Assembly (NCBI GenBank): GCA_027576995.1
Contig: JANBQC010000008.1
Coordinates: 84,631 to 148,630 of the forward strand
DNA: 64,000 bases
Reading direction: 5' to 3'
From: Dimargaris cristalligena
Lineage: Eukaryota; Kickxellomycota; Dimargaritomycetes; Dimargaritales; Dimargaritaceae
The notes beneath the pieces were generated by a model. That model saw only the letters and a list, made by a program, of their open reading frames with translations. It searched no databases and had not been told where the DNA came from. Positions 1-15,000 of this stretch are shown piece after piece. The translations under genes were made by a program, and so were the position numbers. Each line of letters opens with the position of its first letter. Position 1 is the stretch's first letter.

Positions 1-2
1 TT

Positions 3-3000
3 ACTCAGAGTGTAGGGATTACGCTGGCCACCTTGTTTCGGGCTGCCTACGCTTTAGTCCTGAGTCGTTTACTCGATCAAGACGATGTCATATTCGGAGT
101 GATTCTGTCTGGACGAAATTTAGACTTATTGGGTATGGACCAGGTCATCGGTCTCTGTATCAACACACTGCCGTTCCGGGCATGCCTAGGCCAGTCGCCT
201 CTCTACTCTTGGTTACAGTCGCTTCACCAAGCCCAATCGAACATGATCCAATTTGAGCACTCAACGTTGCCCGATGTTACCCGGTGGGCCTCCACTGGCC
301 AATCTGGGCCACTCTTCCACACCCTTTTAGGATTTGAGAATTACAACGGCTATGCGGCTGAACCGTCACACCACATTACCCTATCCGATCTCCGGGTTCA
401 CGAGGCTACGGAGTACCCACTAACCGTCGATTTTCTTGTCCAATCCACAGATATCCAGGCCAAGGCTCTCTATAGTACATCGACCTACTCGGAGGAAGCT
501 ATCCGGCACTTGGTCGGAATGATCCAGACCGCTGTTGAGCAGATTATATTGGCGCAGCCTGGGACCACTGTGGACCAACTAACACTCATGACTTCGCCAT
601 CGAGTCACTCTATTGTATATGACCAAGAAGAATTCAGTGCTGCATCAGCCTTGCCTGCCCAATCGTTGGCCAAAACCTGGGATACGATCATACTGGAATA
701 CTCCGAACATCCGGTTTATATTTCGAAAGGACACGTTCTGTTGTATGGTCAGCTGGACCATTTAGCCGATGGCCTTGCGTTGCAATCGGGCCAAATTCTC
801 AAAGTGCCCCGCCCATCAATCATGGTTCTTGTGGAAAGCGTTGAACAGTACATGGTCTGTTTAGTGAGCGCGGTCAAGATGGGGGCCCGCCTCACACTTC
901 TAGCACCCCCATGTACAATTGACCAATTGGTGGTGTGCGTCAACTTGACAGCGAGCCAGATAGCATGGCTACCGTCGGCCAAAGCCGAGGAAATTCGACC
1001 GTTCCTGAAAGGGGTTGTACCATTGATTACTGTGCCAAGTGCAATTGATGAGTCCATCAGCCGCACCCTTGCGCCTCGTGGATTCAAGCCCCTCATTGAT
1101 CGACAGGACCCCAGCCTGACGTTCACTTCCAAAAAGAATTCGGATGACCTGGTTCTATCTACCATTAACGGTTCGTGTATCCGGTGCACCCTTGCCTCAA
1201 CGCACCATTACACCTCCGATAAGGCTGGTATTATTATCGACCACTCGTTATCCCTTGATACTCCCCAGGCTGCCTGGCTCATTCTCTCGAGCCTGACATC
1301 GCATGCGACGGTTCTATCACACACTTCCCCTCTTGACGAGCATACCAAATCATCCTCGTGCCATGTGATGACTGCTGATGCTCTACACAGTGATTTGGGT
1401 GAGAGTAATAGGTTGGTTCTTTGTGACCTGGCCCAAGCCCACCAGTCCGACTGCATTAGTCTAGTCAAATCCACCGACATCTGCATATCGTTTATTGAGT
1501 CCATCTTTCATGGATACCAACAAGTCACTAAGGAGCAATTGACGTCCCAGTCTTTCCCCACCGCAGACAAGCCATCCAATAATTATTGCCTGGACGTGCT
1601 GGACGGTCACGGTCATCCCTGCCCCCCAGGAGCTGTTGGTCGCTTAACCTTCACCAGTCCGGTGCCCCTTGACCATTCAGCCCCCCAAAAGTACCTGATC
1701 CTTGGCTATCGCGCCGACGACAACCGGATCCACATGCTAGGCCCTGACTCCCAGAGAGTAGTTGTTAAAGGCCAGCATATACATCTTGGTATACTGACTC
1801 GAGCACTAACTGAGGCTGGTGCTCTTTCCCCACAGTGTATAGTGCTACCCGACGGTCGACCAGTTGCCCTAATAGCCAATACAGCCGAAGTGGACTTGAC
1901 TCGGCTTAAAGAATTCGCAACCCCACCTGCCATCCCTCTTGCTCTAGTACCCCATGCCATCATTTCGATCTACGCCTTCCCCCACGTAGCCGGCCTTAGT
2001 GACCATCATCTGGCGTTCTTCGTACAGGCTTATCTCACCACCCTCACTCTTCGCCACTCTGAGTCATTGTTGGAAACAGAGTGGTGGCTCACTGTGGTAG
2101 TGAACGAGCTGTGTGCCTCCCCATCTCATTCAAACGACTATACTACAACTAGCCTCCTTCGCACCTCATCGGAAGCCACACTGGTCCAGTTGGAAATGTT
2201 TCAATATCGCATTCGCATTAAATTCGGTATCAACATGCCCCTGGGTGACCTGGTCAAACACGCTGAACTACGAACACTGGCTTCTACTCTACTGGACCGC
2301 ATAAACCGGCTCCCATCTGCATATTCCGGTGATTCGGGTGTCGAAGAGGTCAGCATCAGCGTACCAGTTTCCTCACAATTAAATTTGCGGAGTCAGGCGG
2401 TTACCGATCGTCAGCATCAAATATGGTCCCTTAGCCGGTTGGGGCACACCCCTTCAGATTTCTACCACCAGTGTGTGATAACTTCAGAGGTACCACTCCA
2501 GCTGGAGGTTGTCCAGCGGGCCGTCAACAACCTATCCGCCACATTTGAATCGCTCCGTTGCCAGTTTATATCAGTCCGAGGTGCACTCACTTGTACTGTC
2601 TTACCCCAGGTGCGAACTGGAATCTCTGAGACCCAATTGTCGACATCTCAATCACTGTCTATGGACAAGCTGTTTTCGGATGAAGTTAAATTTAACCTGG
2701 ATCGAGGGGTCCTTAGTCAGGTGAATCTGTATCATTTTCCGACGACTACCGAAGGGGGCGCAGCATCGGCTATATGCCTTCGAATTCATGACATTGCCGC
2801 TGATTGGCAAATGTTCAGTAAAATGGTTAACCACTTGACTATGGGACTATATGGAATTTCTCCGAATAATTCTGAGCCATTGGTAACTAAACTGAACCCC
2901 GGTTATCATGCTGTAAAGGGTACTGACACCAGTTACTGGACGACACTTCTCAGCGATCCCCCTACCGAGCTTACTCTGCCTCTTGATCATGCCCGACCCC

Positions 3001-6000
3001 TACTGCCGAGTTTCCGATCTGCCACAGTTCACCTTACAATTGAACCTAAGTTGGTGTCTTCCCTGGCGAGCCTTAAATCTGCCGGTCCATTTGCCCAGGG
3101 CGATATTTGGCTGGCACTCTTCGCCGTCTTCCTAAGGCGATTGACGGGTCAGGACGATATCGTCATTGATTACTGCGGTTTGGAAGACCCACCCAATGGC
3201 CAAGTAGGGGGATCTACCGAACAACCCGCCACTAATCTACCTGTTCGCTGTTCTGGAAACTGGCCAGCACACATCCCCCAACTTGCTGAGAACATCAATC
3301 TTCAGCGCCACCAATCCATGAGTCATCCGATTCCATCGATCGATTTCTATTCTTCGTTTGTGGATCACCTCGGTCTTAACCGACTATCATCCAGCCTTGC
3401 TCGGGTTCGGATTTCTCTCCACCAGGGCTCTCATGAAAAATCTGGCACTAATGGGTCCCAAATTACTTATCCAGACAACTCCCAGTCGTTGTTTCCGTAT
3501 GATCTGGAACTGGTTATCCGAGAATCAACATTGGGGCATAGCTGCCATCTGCTTTTCAATCCGGATATACTGGAAAGTTCGACAGCCAAGCGTTTATTAT
3601 CCAACTTTCTTCATTACGCTCAGGAATGTCTATGCTCCGAAATGTCATGGTCAGATGCTTCAACGGTTTCCACCAAAGAATCTCGCGTCTTGCTCCAGGA
3701 ATTTGCCCTTGGGGGATTACACCCTGATCAAATGGCTGTAGAGTCGCCCGCTGGGGTTCTGTGCCAGTTTAACCGGATGGCAGCCCTGTATCCCAACTGC
3801 TCTGCCACTGAAATATCCGGTCAAGTGTGGACCTACCTAGATCTCGTAGACCGTATTCATTTAGTGGCCGCTGGTTTGCGTGATGCCCAGATTCAGCCGG
3901 GTGACAAGATTGGAGTTATCGTTACCAACCACCCAAACACGGTGGCCGGGATGCTGGCGGCTTGGGTTGTGGGGGCCGTATACGTGCCCGTAGACCATAA
4001 GCTGCCGGTGAAACGCCAGAAGTATGTTATCGAGGCAGCTTGTTGTAAAGTTGTACTGAACGCCACTGATTCACCTAGCCAGTTGCCTAATACCTTAGTC
4101 CTGTCTGAGCTTCTAGAGGGTAATGGCGATTTTGGCAACAGGTCCAACATTTACAATAGTCGCCCTGATGACCTGGCCTACGTTATCTTCACTTCGGGAT
4201 CCACGGGTCTGCCCAAGGGGGTGATGGTGACTCATAGCAACCTCGATCACCAGGTTGGCAATCCCGTCTTCCAAGATTTCCAAGTAGCCGGTCAGCGTGT
4301 CATGGCGGGAACTGCCCCTGGGTTTGACGTGTTCATTCTGAATTCCCTCCTTCCTTTGTGTAACGGCTCGACACTGGTGTTCTACGGGGACAATTTGGCC
4401 GAAACGCTGCGTCAGGTAGACCAAACTTGGTTAGTACCGTCGGTCATCAACCGGCTGAACCCCTCTGACTACCCCAATCTCAAAAAACTGTGCCTAGCGG
4501 GCGAGCCACTCAGCCGCGAGTTGGTTGACAAATGGTCGATCATTCCTGATATTTACAATGGCTATGGGCCCACTGAGACAACCATCATTAGCCATTTTAC
4601 CCGCGTCCCGCCTACTGGCACAATCCCCATTGGCCCTCCAATTTTCAATTACGAGTGCTATATCCTGGACAGTCAACTGCAGCTGGTACCTATCGGGGCC
4701 ATTGGCGAAATACTCATTGGCGGTGTCGGGGTCAGCTGTGGCTACATTAACCGATCCGATCTTAATCCTACCGCGTTTATTGAAAACACCTTCACTGGCC
4801 GGGGTAAACTCTACCGTACCGGTGACCTTGGTCGCTGGCTAACCAACGGCCAGGTTGAATGTCTGGGGCGTATGGACAGCCAGATCAAACTGCGCGGGTT
4901 CCGTATTGAGCTGGACGAAATCCGAAGTGTCTTGATGCGTCAGCTCGGAGTCCAGAACTGTGTCGTCTTTGTCCATGGCCAGTTCTTGGTCGGCTATGTC
5001 TTCCCTGAATCCGCAGCCAATAGCAATGGACTTCATATTGCCCTGGCCGATAGTTTGCCATCATATATGGTGCCCAGTTACTTCATGGGTTTACCGACAG
5101 TGCCCCTCACCGCTAACGGCAAGTGCGACACCAAATTTCTGCAAAGCCATTTCACCGAATATTTGGCCTCCCAGCGTAAACAGGCACCATCGTCCAACCT
5201 AGCTTTGGACTTGTCAAGCCGGCCACTGGGGGCCTTAACCGAAGCACTGGCCGATGTACTTGGCCTAGCCCTTGCCCAGATTAATATACAATTATCATTT
5301 GTTAAACTCGGTGGTGACTCAATTTCGGCTATTCAAGTTTCGTCAAAGTGTCGTCAACTTGGGTTTACTCTACCTACCTCCATGATACTGGGGTCAAAAT
5401 CACTGTGTGAATTAGTTGGCAGTATGGAGGTCATTAGCCCTACAGTCGGTCAGACAGCTCTCCACCAGCCTATTCAATACCGCACTCCCTTCCCCTTTAC
5501 CCCAGTCCAGCAGTGGTTTTTTGACCATCCCTGGCGCAACCCTCACCACTTCAACCAGTCGTTTGCCCTTGAATTGACCCAGACATTATCCGCTCCCCAG
5601 ATTGAGTCAGCTCTTCTTCGCCTGATTAATCACCACGACATACTGCGCTGTCAGTTCACTCAGGACGTTTCTCATTCTCCCAACCGGTGGTCCCAATGTA
5701 TACTGCCGCCGTTTGCCAGCCTTCCCATTCCCGTGGTGGAAGTTACCGCCCCTTTGTCCGATTGCCCCGGTCATTTCCTATCAATCCAGTCATCTCTTGA
5801 CATCTCCCAGGGCCACCACATGGCTGCGGGCCTTATTACTCTCTCGGAGCATAATATCGACTCATCCTCCGATACGGTTTCTCACTTCGCGGTGTCATCC
5901 CAGGCATCCCCTCGGCAGTTGTTATACTTGACTATCCACCATTTGGTAGTCGATTTGGTATCCTGGTCCATTTTATTAGAAGATTTGGCGCGACTTTTAG

Positions 6001-9000
6001 ATGGACAGTTGCCCGTCCCGCAGCATCTCTCGTTTGTTACCTGGGCAACTGAGTTGGTCGACTGGGCCAAAGAAACTGCTCATGTCGCTGATTTATCACT
6101 TGCCCCAATGATATTGGCATCCTTTTTACCCCTCAGCAGTCCCGACGCCTTGGCATTCAATACCCAGCGTAATTCGCAATATTTGTCCATCACCTTGGAT
6201 AAAATTAATTCGGATGCTCTGCTAGGGGCCTATGATCTACCTATCCAGCCTTTGGAACTGATGTTTGCTGGCATATTTCAGGCCCTGTACTCTCTGACCC
6301 AAGCGTCAGCCCTTTGCGTTTTCAACGAATCCCATGGCCGCCATTCCTGGGAATCCAGCCTTGATCCCAGCCATACCGTGGGCTGGTTTACCGCTCTAGT
6401 ACCCTGCCAGGTTCAGGCTGACGCTGGCACATCGACCTCAGATTTCCTTAAACTGGCCAAACAGGCCCTCCGTTCGTCGAATGGCACCAATGGATTGCAA
6501 TATGGTCTCCAGAGAATAGTAAACTGTTCTAAGGTTGAAGCCTCTAATGACCGGCCCTATTTGCCGATTGAGGTCGTATTCAACTACCTAGGGCACACAA
6601 TGGACTACGGCACACTGACCCAACAGGGTCGTGCCCCCTGGGCCCCTCGCCCCGAATTGACTGCCGGTTTGGCGGTTTGTGATGCCGATGAGCTCCGTAC
6701 CCAGATATTGGAAATTATTGGTTATCCAACTTCCGAGGGTCTGGTATTCATGGTCCGATATTGTCCCCAGGTCATAGCAACAGGCATTATTGAGTCACTA
6801 TTGGGCTGCTTCCGAGACTCCCTTGTCGGTATGGTGCAGGCCATCCAACAGTCCCCTAGTCCCCCACTTTGGACTCCAACGGACTTCCCTGACCTACAGG
6901 CCACTCTGCCAGAACTAACCAAACTTGAATCTGAGCTTGCCACCATTGGCCTTACTCCACACGATGTTGAAGATCTCTACCCCATGTTACCCATGCAGCA
7001 GGGCATGTGGACAGCCACGGCCAAGGATCCCTCTGAATACCTGGTCCAACTGGCCTTTACCGTTACTGGAGTATCAAACGTCGACCGACTTGAGGCGGCC
7101 ACTCAGGCAGTTGTGAGTGACTACACCGTTTTGCGCACAATGTTTGTAACCACCTGGAGTAATTTCCATTGCCAAGGTGTCCAAGTAGTGACCCGAGAAC
7201 CACGATTTGGTTGGCAGATCATTAATGAGTGGTCAGACGTAGATTCCATTTGTGAGGCTGATTTCATGCAGTCCAACAAAAGGCGCGGTTTCGGGCCCAA
7301 CGAACCCCTTCTCCGAGTCCTTGTTAATCAGCTGTCGGCCAACGTAATCCGTTACTTATTATCCATCCACCATGCACTAATTGACGGGTGGTCCATCGGG
7401 ATTCTGATTAGTCGGCTCCGGGCTCATCTTCAAAACAATGCAGGAATCCAGCTGGTGCGACCCCCTGTATTCCGCGACTATGTAGCACATCTGCAAAAGT
7501 CTAGCAAAGAAGACGCGAAATTGTTTTGGTCGGAGTACCTACGAGGTATAGAGCAGCCAACGGATTTGGAACTCCCCAAGCCTGCTCGCAAATGTAATTC
7601 ACCAATAGCTGAACTAAAAATGACACTCTTCCAGAATGTTTCCCCAATTACTCAGCTCGCTCACCGTATGGGGATCACTCCCTATGTCCTTGTAAAATCC
7701 GCCTGGGCTCTTCTCTTGAGCCGCTATACTGGTCAGCCTGATGTCATTTTCGGCAATACTGTGTCTGGTAGAGCACTGCCCCTTGCCGACATCGAGTCCC
7801 ATCTAGGGTGTCTTATCAATACGGTTCCATTCCGGGTTCATGCTGACGAGTCCATGTCGGTGGCTCAATGGGTCACTGCTATACATGACAACTCCCAACA
7901 GGTTATTTCATTCGAGCACCACCATATATCGGAGATCAACACATGGGTCGAAGGAGAAATTCGGCCAAGTGACCTGTTCAATACGCTCGTTGTGTACGAA
8001 AGCTACCCTGAAACGGAGATAAATGACCGAGATCATTCAGTTATTTTTACTGATACCGAGTTTCTCGAATCTAGTGACTATCCCCTTACACTAGTAGTCC
8101 TGATGGAGAAGGGCCAACTTAACGCTTGCTTGAAATGGAACTCGCAACAATTTGGCTCGACTTATATTGATGTCATGGCAAGACACTTGTTCACTCTATT
8201 CAATGGGCTGGTCTCCGCCTTATCCGACACCGATGGCCAAGTCCGCGTACAGGATTTGCCCATGCTTTCGCCCAACGAGCGAGCCGTTGTAATCGAGAAA
8301 TTTGCTAGTCGTCACCTCACCATCGACCCCGGTGCTTGTGTGCCAGACTTGTTTACTAGATCGGCTCAGATCAGACCAAATGTTATTGCCGTGGAGTACG
8401 AGGACACTAAATGGACCTATGCTTATTTACACAGCCAGGCGCTCAATCTAGCCCAGCGACTGCTAGTCCGAGGGGTCCCGCGTGAAACACCCATTGGCCT
8501 GCTTATTGACCGGATTCCCAGTACAATTGCGGCCTTTATGGGCTTACAGTTGTCAGGGGCAGTTTTGGTTCCCCTGGACCCTACTTTCCCCATTGAGCGT
8601 ATCAGGTATATTGTGGAAGACTGCAACATTGGCCTAGTTCTTACCAACATGGCGGACCAGTCCAAACTGGACACCATTCACCTAGCCCTCACCCAAGTTG
8701 AAATCCAACCGATCGACCCGTTGCTTTTGCCCCTTCAACTAGCCCAGGACCAACTACCTATCCTCCCACACATTCACTCCTCTGACCTTTCCTATATAGT
8801 GTATACATCAGGAACTACGGGCCGGCCCAAGGGTGTCCAAATCGAACATTGCCTCATGGGCAACTTTGTCCAACAATTGGAATCGACAGTTGGTATTTCC
8901 GCTGGCCTGCGCTTGATGCAAAATATGGCGATGACCTTTGACGGTGCCCTACTTGAGATATTTACCAGCCTATGCAAGGGGGCCACCCTTGTTCTTAGGA

Positions 9001-12000
9001 CGGATCTGTTGGACACACTACCCAAGGTGAATGGTTTATTCGCCACCCCTACTGTACTGGCTTCTCTTGATCCGACCAAATATCCTAATCTACAAATGGT
9101 CATTTCCGGTGGAGAGGCCCTTCCTCAAGAAGTAGCCAAACGCTGGGCCCATCACTGTCGAGTGTTCAACATGTACGGGCCCACCGAGGTTCTGGCCTCA
9201 CACACAGTCGAGTACAGACTCGGTGACGTCATGACTATTGGTTACCCGGTACCTAATACCCAGGGCTATATCCTCGACCGCTTTTTGCACCCCGTTCCGA
9301 TCGGGGTGCGTGGTGAAATCTACGTGGGTGGCGCACAAGTCACACGGGGCTATGTCAACTTACCCGGCCTCAATGCCGCGAGATTAATCCCCAATCCTTT
9401 TAGTGGGTCGGGTAATATGTACCGGACAGGGGACTCTGCTCGCTGGCTACCCAATGGTACGGTTGAGTACTTTTCACGGCATGACGACCAGGTGAAAATT
9501 CGTGGTCATCGAATTGAACCCCGGGAAATCGAGGCGGTCCTTCTCAGCCACCCGGATGTACAGAGTGCCGCTGTGGTCATTATTAGCCAAAGTATCTATG
9601 GCTTTGTCTGCCCTGCTTCCGTTTCCATTGGATCCATCAAATTGCACATTGGTCGGATTCTACCAGCCTATATGAACCCCAAAACCATATTTATTATTGA
9701 GATGCTACCCTGCAACACCAACGGCAAGACCGATAAGCACGCCTTAGCTACCCGAATCGCCGAGTTAACCGTAATGACTACTGGACGTGCCATCACGGCC
9801 CCGCTTAATTCAGTCCAGGCCCTAGTTGTAGAGGCCCTCAGCCAGACCTTGGATATACCCAGTGTTGAGATTGACATTTACGACTCCTTTTTCCAGCACG
9901 GCGGTGACTCGATTTCGGCCATCCGCCTGTCCTCCCTTTGTCGAGACCGCGGTCTATACTTATCCATCGCCCAGGTATTCAAGTGTAGTAATATCATCGA
10001 GCTGGCCGAGTGTGCTTCTGATCACGCCATGTCTGACAATCTACCAGAAGCCCACAACTTTGCCCACTATGAGCCCTATAGCCTACTTGGAGAAGTGGGT
10101 GATCCTTCTTCGGTCGTGAAATATCTCCTGCACGAGGCATCCTCCCAGCTGAAGATGGATTTGGACAATATTACTGATATTCTACCGGCTTCTGGGCTTC
10201 AATTGGGCTTTCTCATCAGTACCCTGAAAGACCCGAGTGCGTATATGGTACAGGAATCTTTCACCATTTCCGGGGACTTAGACTTGGATCGCCTCCAGCA
10301 AGCCTGGTACCTGTTGGCTGAGCACCATGATATCTTGCGAACAAAATTCTTCCGACCTGAATCTCTATCAAGTCACTCCTTCCTCCAGGTCATCACTAAG
10401 CGGTGCGACATTGAATGGTCAGTCCATACAGATATAGTCGACGACTGGTCCACACTGGAGAAGACTTATTTTGAAATTGACCGTCGTCGTGGGTTTACTT
10501 TCGACGGACCACTATTACGGATGGGCTTCTTCACCTCACCGGCCACTGGCGATCTCCGGCACTTGTGTTTCTTGACCTTCCACCATGCCCTACTCGATGC
10601 CTGGTCTCAGAATATTGTGTTGACCCAACTGGTTGACCTATACCACGGTACTAAGCCTACCCCCTCTACCCAGTTTAGTAGTTACATTTCCCACCTCCAA
10701 AGCACCAACCCATCACAGCTCCAAAAGTTCTGGCAAACGACACTAGAGAATGCCCAATCCACCCCACCTATACATTTTCCTGTTCACCTCCCCGAACCCC
10801 TGGATTGCAATTATGGAATATATCGAACCACACTGTCGTTAAATCTGTCTAGCCTGCACGCATTCTGTCGCCAGCAAAGCATTACCCTCAATTCCCTCCT
10901 GCGTAGTGTCTGGGCTCTTACCCTGTCCCGCTACCTTGGCTTGTCCAGTGAAGTATCCTTCGGGGTTCTTACTTCCGGTCGCAATGTTCCTGTACCAGGT
11001 GTCCAGGAAATGGTGGGCATGTGTATTAATACTATCCCGTTCCGAGCGTCACTTGACCAATCGACCTCTGTTACCAATTTTGTCCAGCGTTTGCATCGCC
11101 AATCCGGTGAACTGACGGCATCTGAGCAGTGTGGTCTTGTAGATATATACAAATGGGGCCAAATCAACTCCGAAACCAAGCTCTTCAACTCCCTGATGAT
11201 TTATGATAACTTCCCGCCCTCCGCACCCAGCACCTCTAACCCCGATATCACCCTCGAGCTTAGTGATGTACAAAATTTTACCGAATACGCCTACACCGTC
11301 AGTTTTTTTGATAACAGCGATAATCTGGACTGTCACTTGGTTTACGATATGACCCACTGTGACGATACCTATGCTTGCCATTTGATTCGGTTTATCGACC
11401 ATTGCTTGTCAATGATGGTACATGCCCCGTGTCTAAGTCTGGGTGAGCTCATGATCCTTCCAATTGATGAGGCCCAGCTCGTACACGGCTGGGCCCAAGG
11501 GCCTGTGCGTGAATTCCCCCAGAAACAATGGCTGGCCTATCGGCTGTTCAGTCAGCATGTCTCCTCCAGATCCGAAGCCGTCGCCCTTGAGACCTCAAAT
11601 CACCGATTTACCTATGCCGAGGTTTACCATCGGTCGTGTTGTATTGCCCTGACCCTCCAGCAACGCGGATTCAGCCCCGGTAACCTTGCCGCCCTGATCT
11701 TTACCAAGTCAGCTGATTTTATATTCAGCTATCTGGGAGTCCTTTTGGCCGGTGGCGTGTGTATCCCAATGGATGCAGGCAATGCCCTTGACCGCCTACA
11801 ATACATGTTTGGGTTGTTAGACAGCCCGTGGCTTATGACCACTGTTAGCCATTATAAAAACTGCAGCGATCACATTTCGGTGATGGACAGTCAGTGCTGC
11901 TTTGTCGATACCATGGACTACAGTAAGATTGTTGTCGATTTGTTCCGGCCGGATACCTCTCGCACGTCCTCGGACTTGGCCTACATTGTGTTCACGTCAG

Positions 12001-15000
12001 GGACCACCGGCCGGCCCAAGGGAATTCCCGTGCGGCATGAGTCACTCGTCAACTTTACCGTATCAAATTGCGAAACCATCCAGCTTGACACTGAGTGCCG
12101 TTTCCTACAATTGCTGAATATTTCATTTGACGGGTGCCTCCTCGAAATCTTTGGTGCATTCCATTGTGGAGGTACGCTAGTACTCCAGGATGGGAATCTT
12201 CTCGACACCCTAACTCGGGTTGACACCTGCTTCCTCATTCCATCAATGCTGTCAGCCATTGATATCGAGACGTATCCCAATCTAAAAACAGTATTCATTG
12301 GTGGCGAACCTGTTCCACTTAATATCGCCTACCAGTGGTGTGAACGTGTCCGCTTATTCAATATTTACGGACCAACGGAAATCACAATCGTGTGTCACAC
12401 TGACCAAGTATATAGCAGTGAGCCGCTCTCCATCGGCCGTTCACTAGCCAATACCCAAGGGTATGTCCTTGATGACCAGCTCCAACCCGTGCCTGTAGGT
12501 GTCCCCGGAGAACTTTGCATTGGTGGGGTTGGGGTCAGTTCAGGCTATTGGAAGCAACCTGAACTCGCTGCCAAATCCTTTGTTCCTAATCCATTCGGAC
12601 CAGGTTGCCTGTATCGTTCTGGGGATATGGTTTGTTGGCTTTCCAGTGGCAAGATTCAGTTCATTTCGCGTAAAGACTTCCAAGTCAAACTGCGCGGTTA
12701 TCGTATCGAACTGGGCGAAATCGAAAACGTCGCCTCGTCAGTGGATGGAGTTACCAATGCGATAGCCTGCGTATCCCAACAGCAACTCATTCTCTATATA
12801 GCCCCCGGGTCGGTTGACACAGGGGCCCTCAGGACTCAGCTTACCGTCAAACTCCCGCAGTACATGGTGCCTAATTTCATCATTCCACTGGATTCCATTC
12901 CCATGACCACTGTAGGTAAGGCTGATCGCAAGACTCTACAGGCACGGGCATTACCAGAAGATACCACTGATGAAGCCATTGATATTGACTCGTTGTCTTC
13001 GATTTTTCAACTTATGCGAGCGGCCTTGGTCGACACCCTCAAGATTGATCCTCAACGGGCCACTCCATCAGCCTCGTTCCTCCGACTTGGTGGGGACTCT
13101 ATTTCAGCCATTCAGTTTTCCAACCGCTGTAAGCGACTGGGCCTCCGACTTTCAGTAGCCGATATTCTTAAATACCCCCAGTTATCCGTTATGGAACAGC
13201 GCGCCCATATGGTTGACACCAATAATCTACCGAGTGCCCAGTTTATAGATCCCGCCGGGCCGATTCCGTTTACTGCCGTGCAGCGATACGCCTTGAAGCA
13301 ATATCGGTTTATCAACCAATTCAACCAGTCCATGCTTCTCAAGTGCCGCCAGACCCTAACTCGCACCACTCTTGCCCAGACTCTGACTACGTTGATGGCT
13401 CATCACGATATTCTTCGGGTCCAACTTGAGCATTCCAATGGACAGTGGCAGCAACGGGTGATATCTATACCCGCCGGCTCATCTACTTGGTCAAACAGGT
13501 TCTTATCCATTGAGGAAGCCACGCTCACCCTCGATGAATACCCTGCCTGGGTGAGTCAAATACAGCGGAATATTTCCATTGAGCACGGGCCGATAATGGC
13601 CTGCGGCCTATTAATGTTGGATGGTGAGCAGCATATTTACCTGACTATTCACCATTTTGCGGTCGATTTTGTCTCCTGGCGGATTATTCTCGAAGACTTG
13701 GAAGCCCTGTTGACAAACCAGGATTTGCCCGCCAAGACTATGCCGTTCCGAGACTGGGCCACCCAGGTCCATACTTTTGCGCAGACTCTGTCCGAATCAA
13801 TCTGGCCAGTGGAATTCACACCAGCTGACTCCATCCCCCTGGACTATCCATTTTCATCTGCGAGTGACCTAGGTACCCCTCTCGCAATAACCTACCATTC
13901 GTTCGAAGTCCAACAAGCATCACTTGGCCTCGATTTGTCCGACACTCTATATACCGAGGTTTCCCCTACCGTAGGGGCTTCACCTCAAGAATTTCTGATA
14001 GCTTCTCTTCTTCTCTCTCTACAAAAAACCTTTGGACTTTCCGTAATCGAGTTAGAACTGGAAGGCCATGGTCGTCGGACCTGGGACTCTGCCATCGACA
14101 TCAGCCGTACGGTAGGCTGGTTTACCTCCATCTACCCAGCTTTATTCCACCTGAACCAGGCGGAAACCCATCATGCTTTTGGACACACCTTGGGTTCCTT
14201 GGCCCTAGTCAAACAGCGCATGCGTTCGATTCCCGACCATGGCTTCCCGTATAGTCTCCAGCGCTACCTCAAGGGCACCTCCCCTTTGTCGGCTCCGGCT
14301 ATCAATAGGGCGGCACCAGAAGCGGGCATGGTACCTTCAGATGACTGGAACCGTATAACGTTCAACTACTCAGGACGGTTCGAACAGCTGGAGGCCCAGA
14401 ATGCATTCTGGCGCCCCCACCACATCGAAATGGGTTGGACCGACGATTGGAGCAAGGACGAGGTTTTCAGTCGCGCACTTAGCGTGGCCTGTGACTATAC
14501 GGTTGGTGAAGGCCTCGTACTTAGTGTAATGTATTCTAACAAACTTCACCATAACATAACAATCCAGCGATTGGTCGATCAGTGGCGTACCTCTCTCGAA
14601 GAGCTCATTCTCGAATGCAAGGTTGTTCCTGCACCATCCATTGTGACAGCTAGCGATTTTTCTTCGGCTCAACTTACTGAATCGGATTTTGCCAAGATGG
14701 TTCAGGATGACTTACCCTTATTGGACTTGATATTGGCCGATATTGAGGACATCTACCCCTGCCTACCAGTTCAAGAAGGTCTACTGTTTGCCACCCTCCA
14801 GGACCCGGCCGCTTACATGGTCCAGCTAGGGTTCAATATCAGTGGCCAGCTTAATGTCGGTCGCTTTTATCAGGCGTGGAACCAAACTGCGCGAGATCAC
14901 CCAATCCTTCGTACGCGCTTCTTAACCGCCAGTGGGTGTGATGCCAGTAAGAACCTCCAGGTTGTGGCTAGGGATTTTAATGCCCATTGGCTTATTCGAA

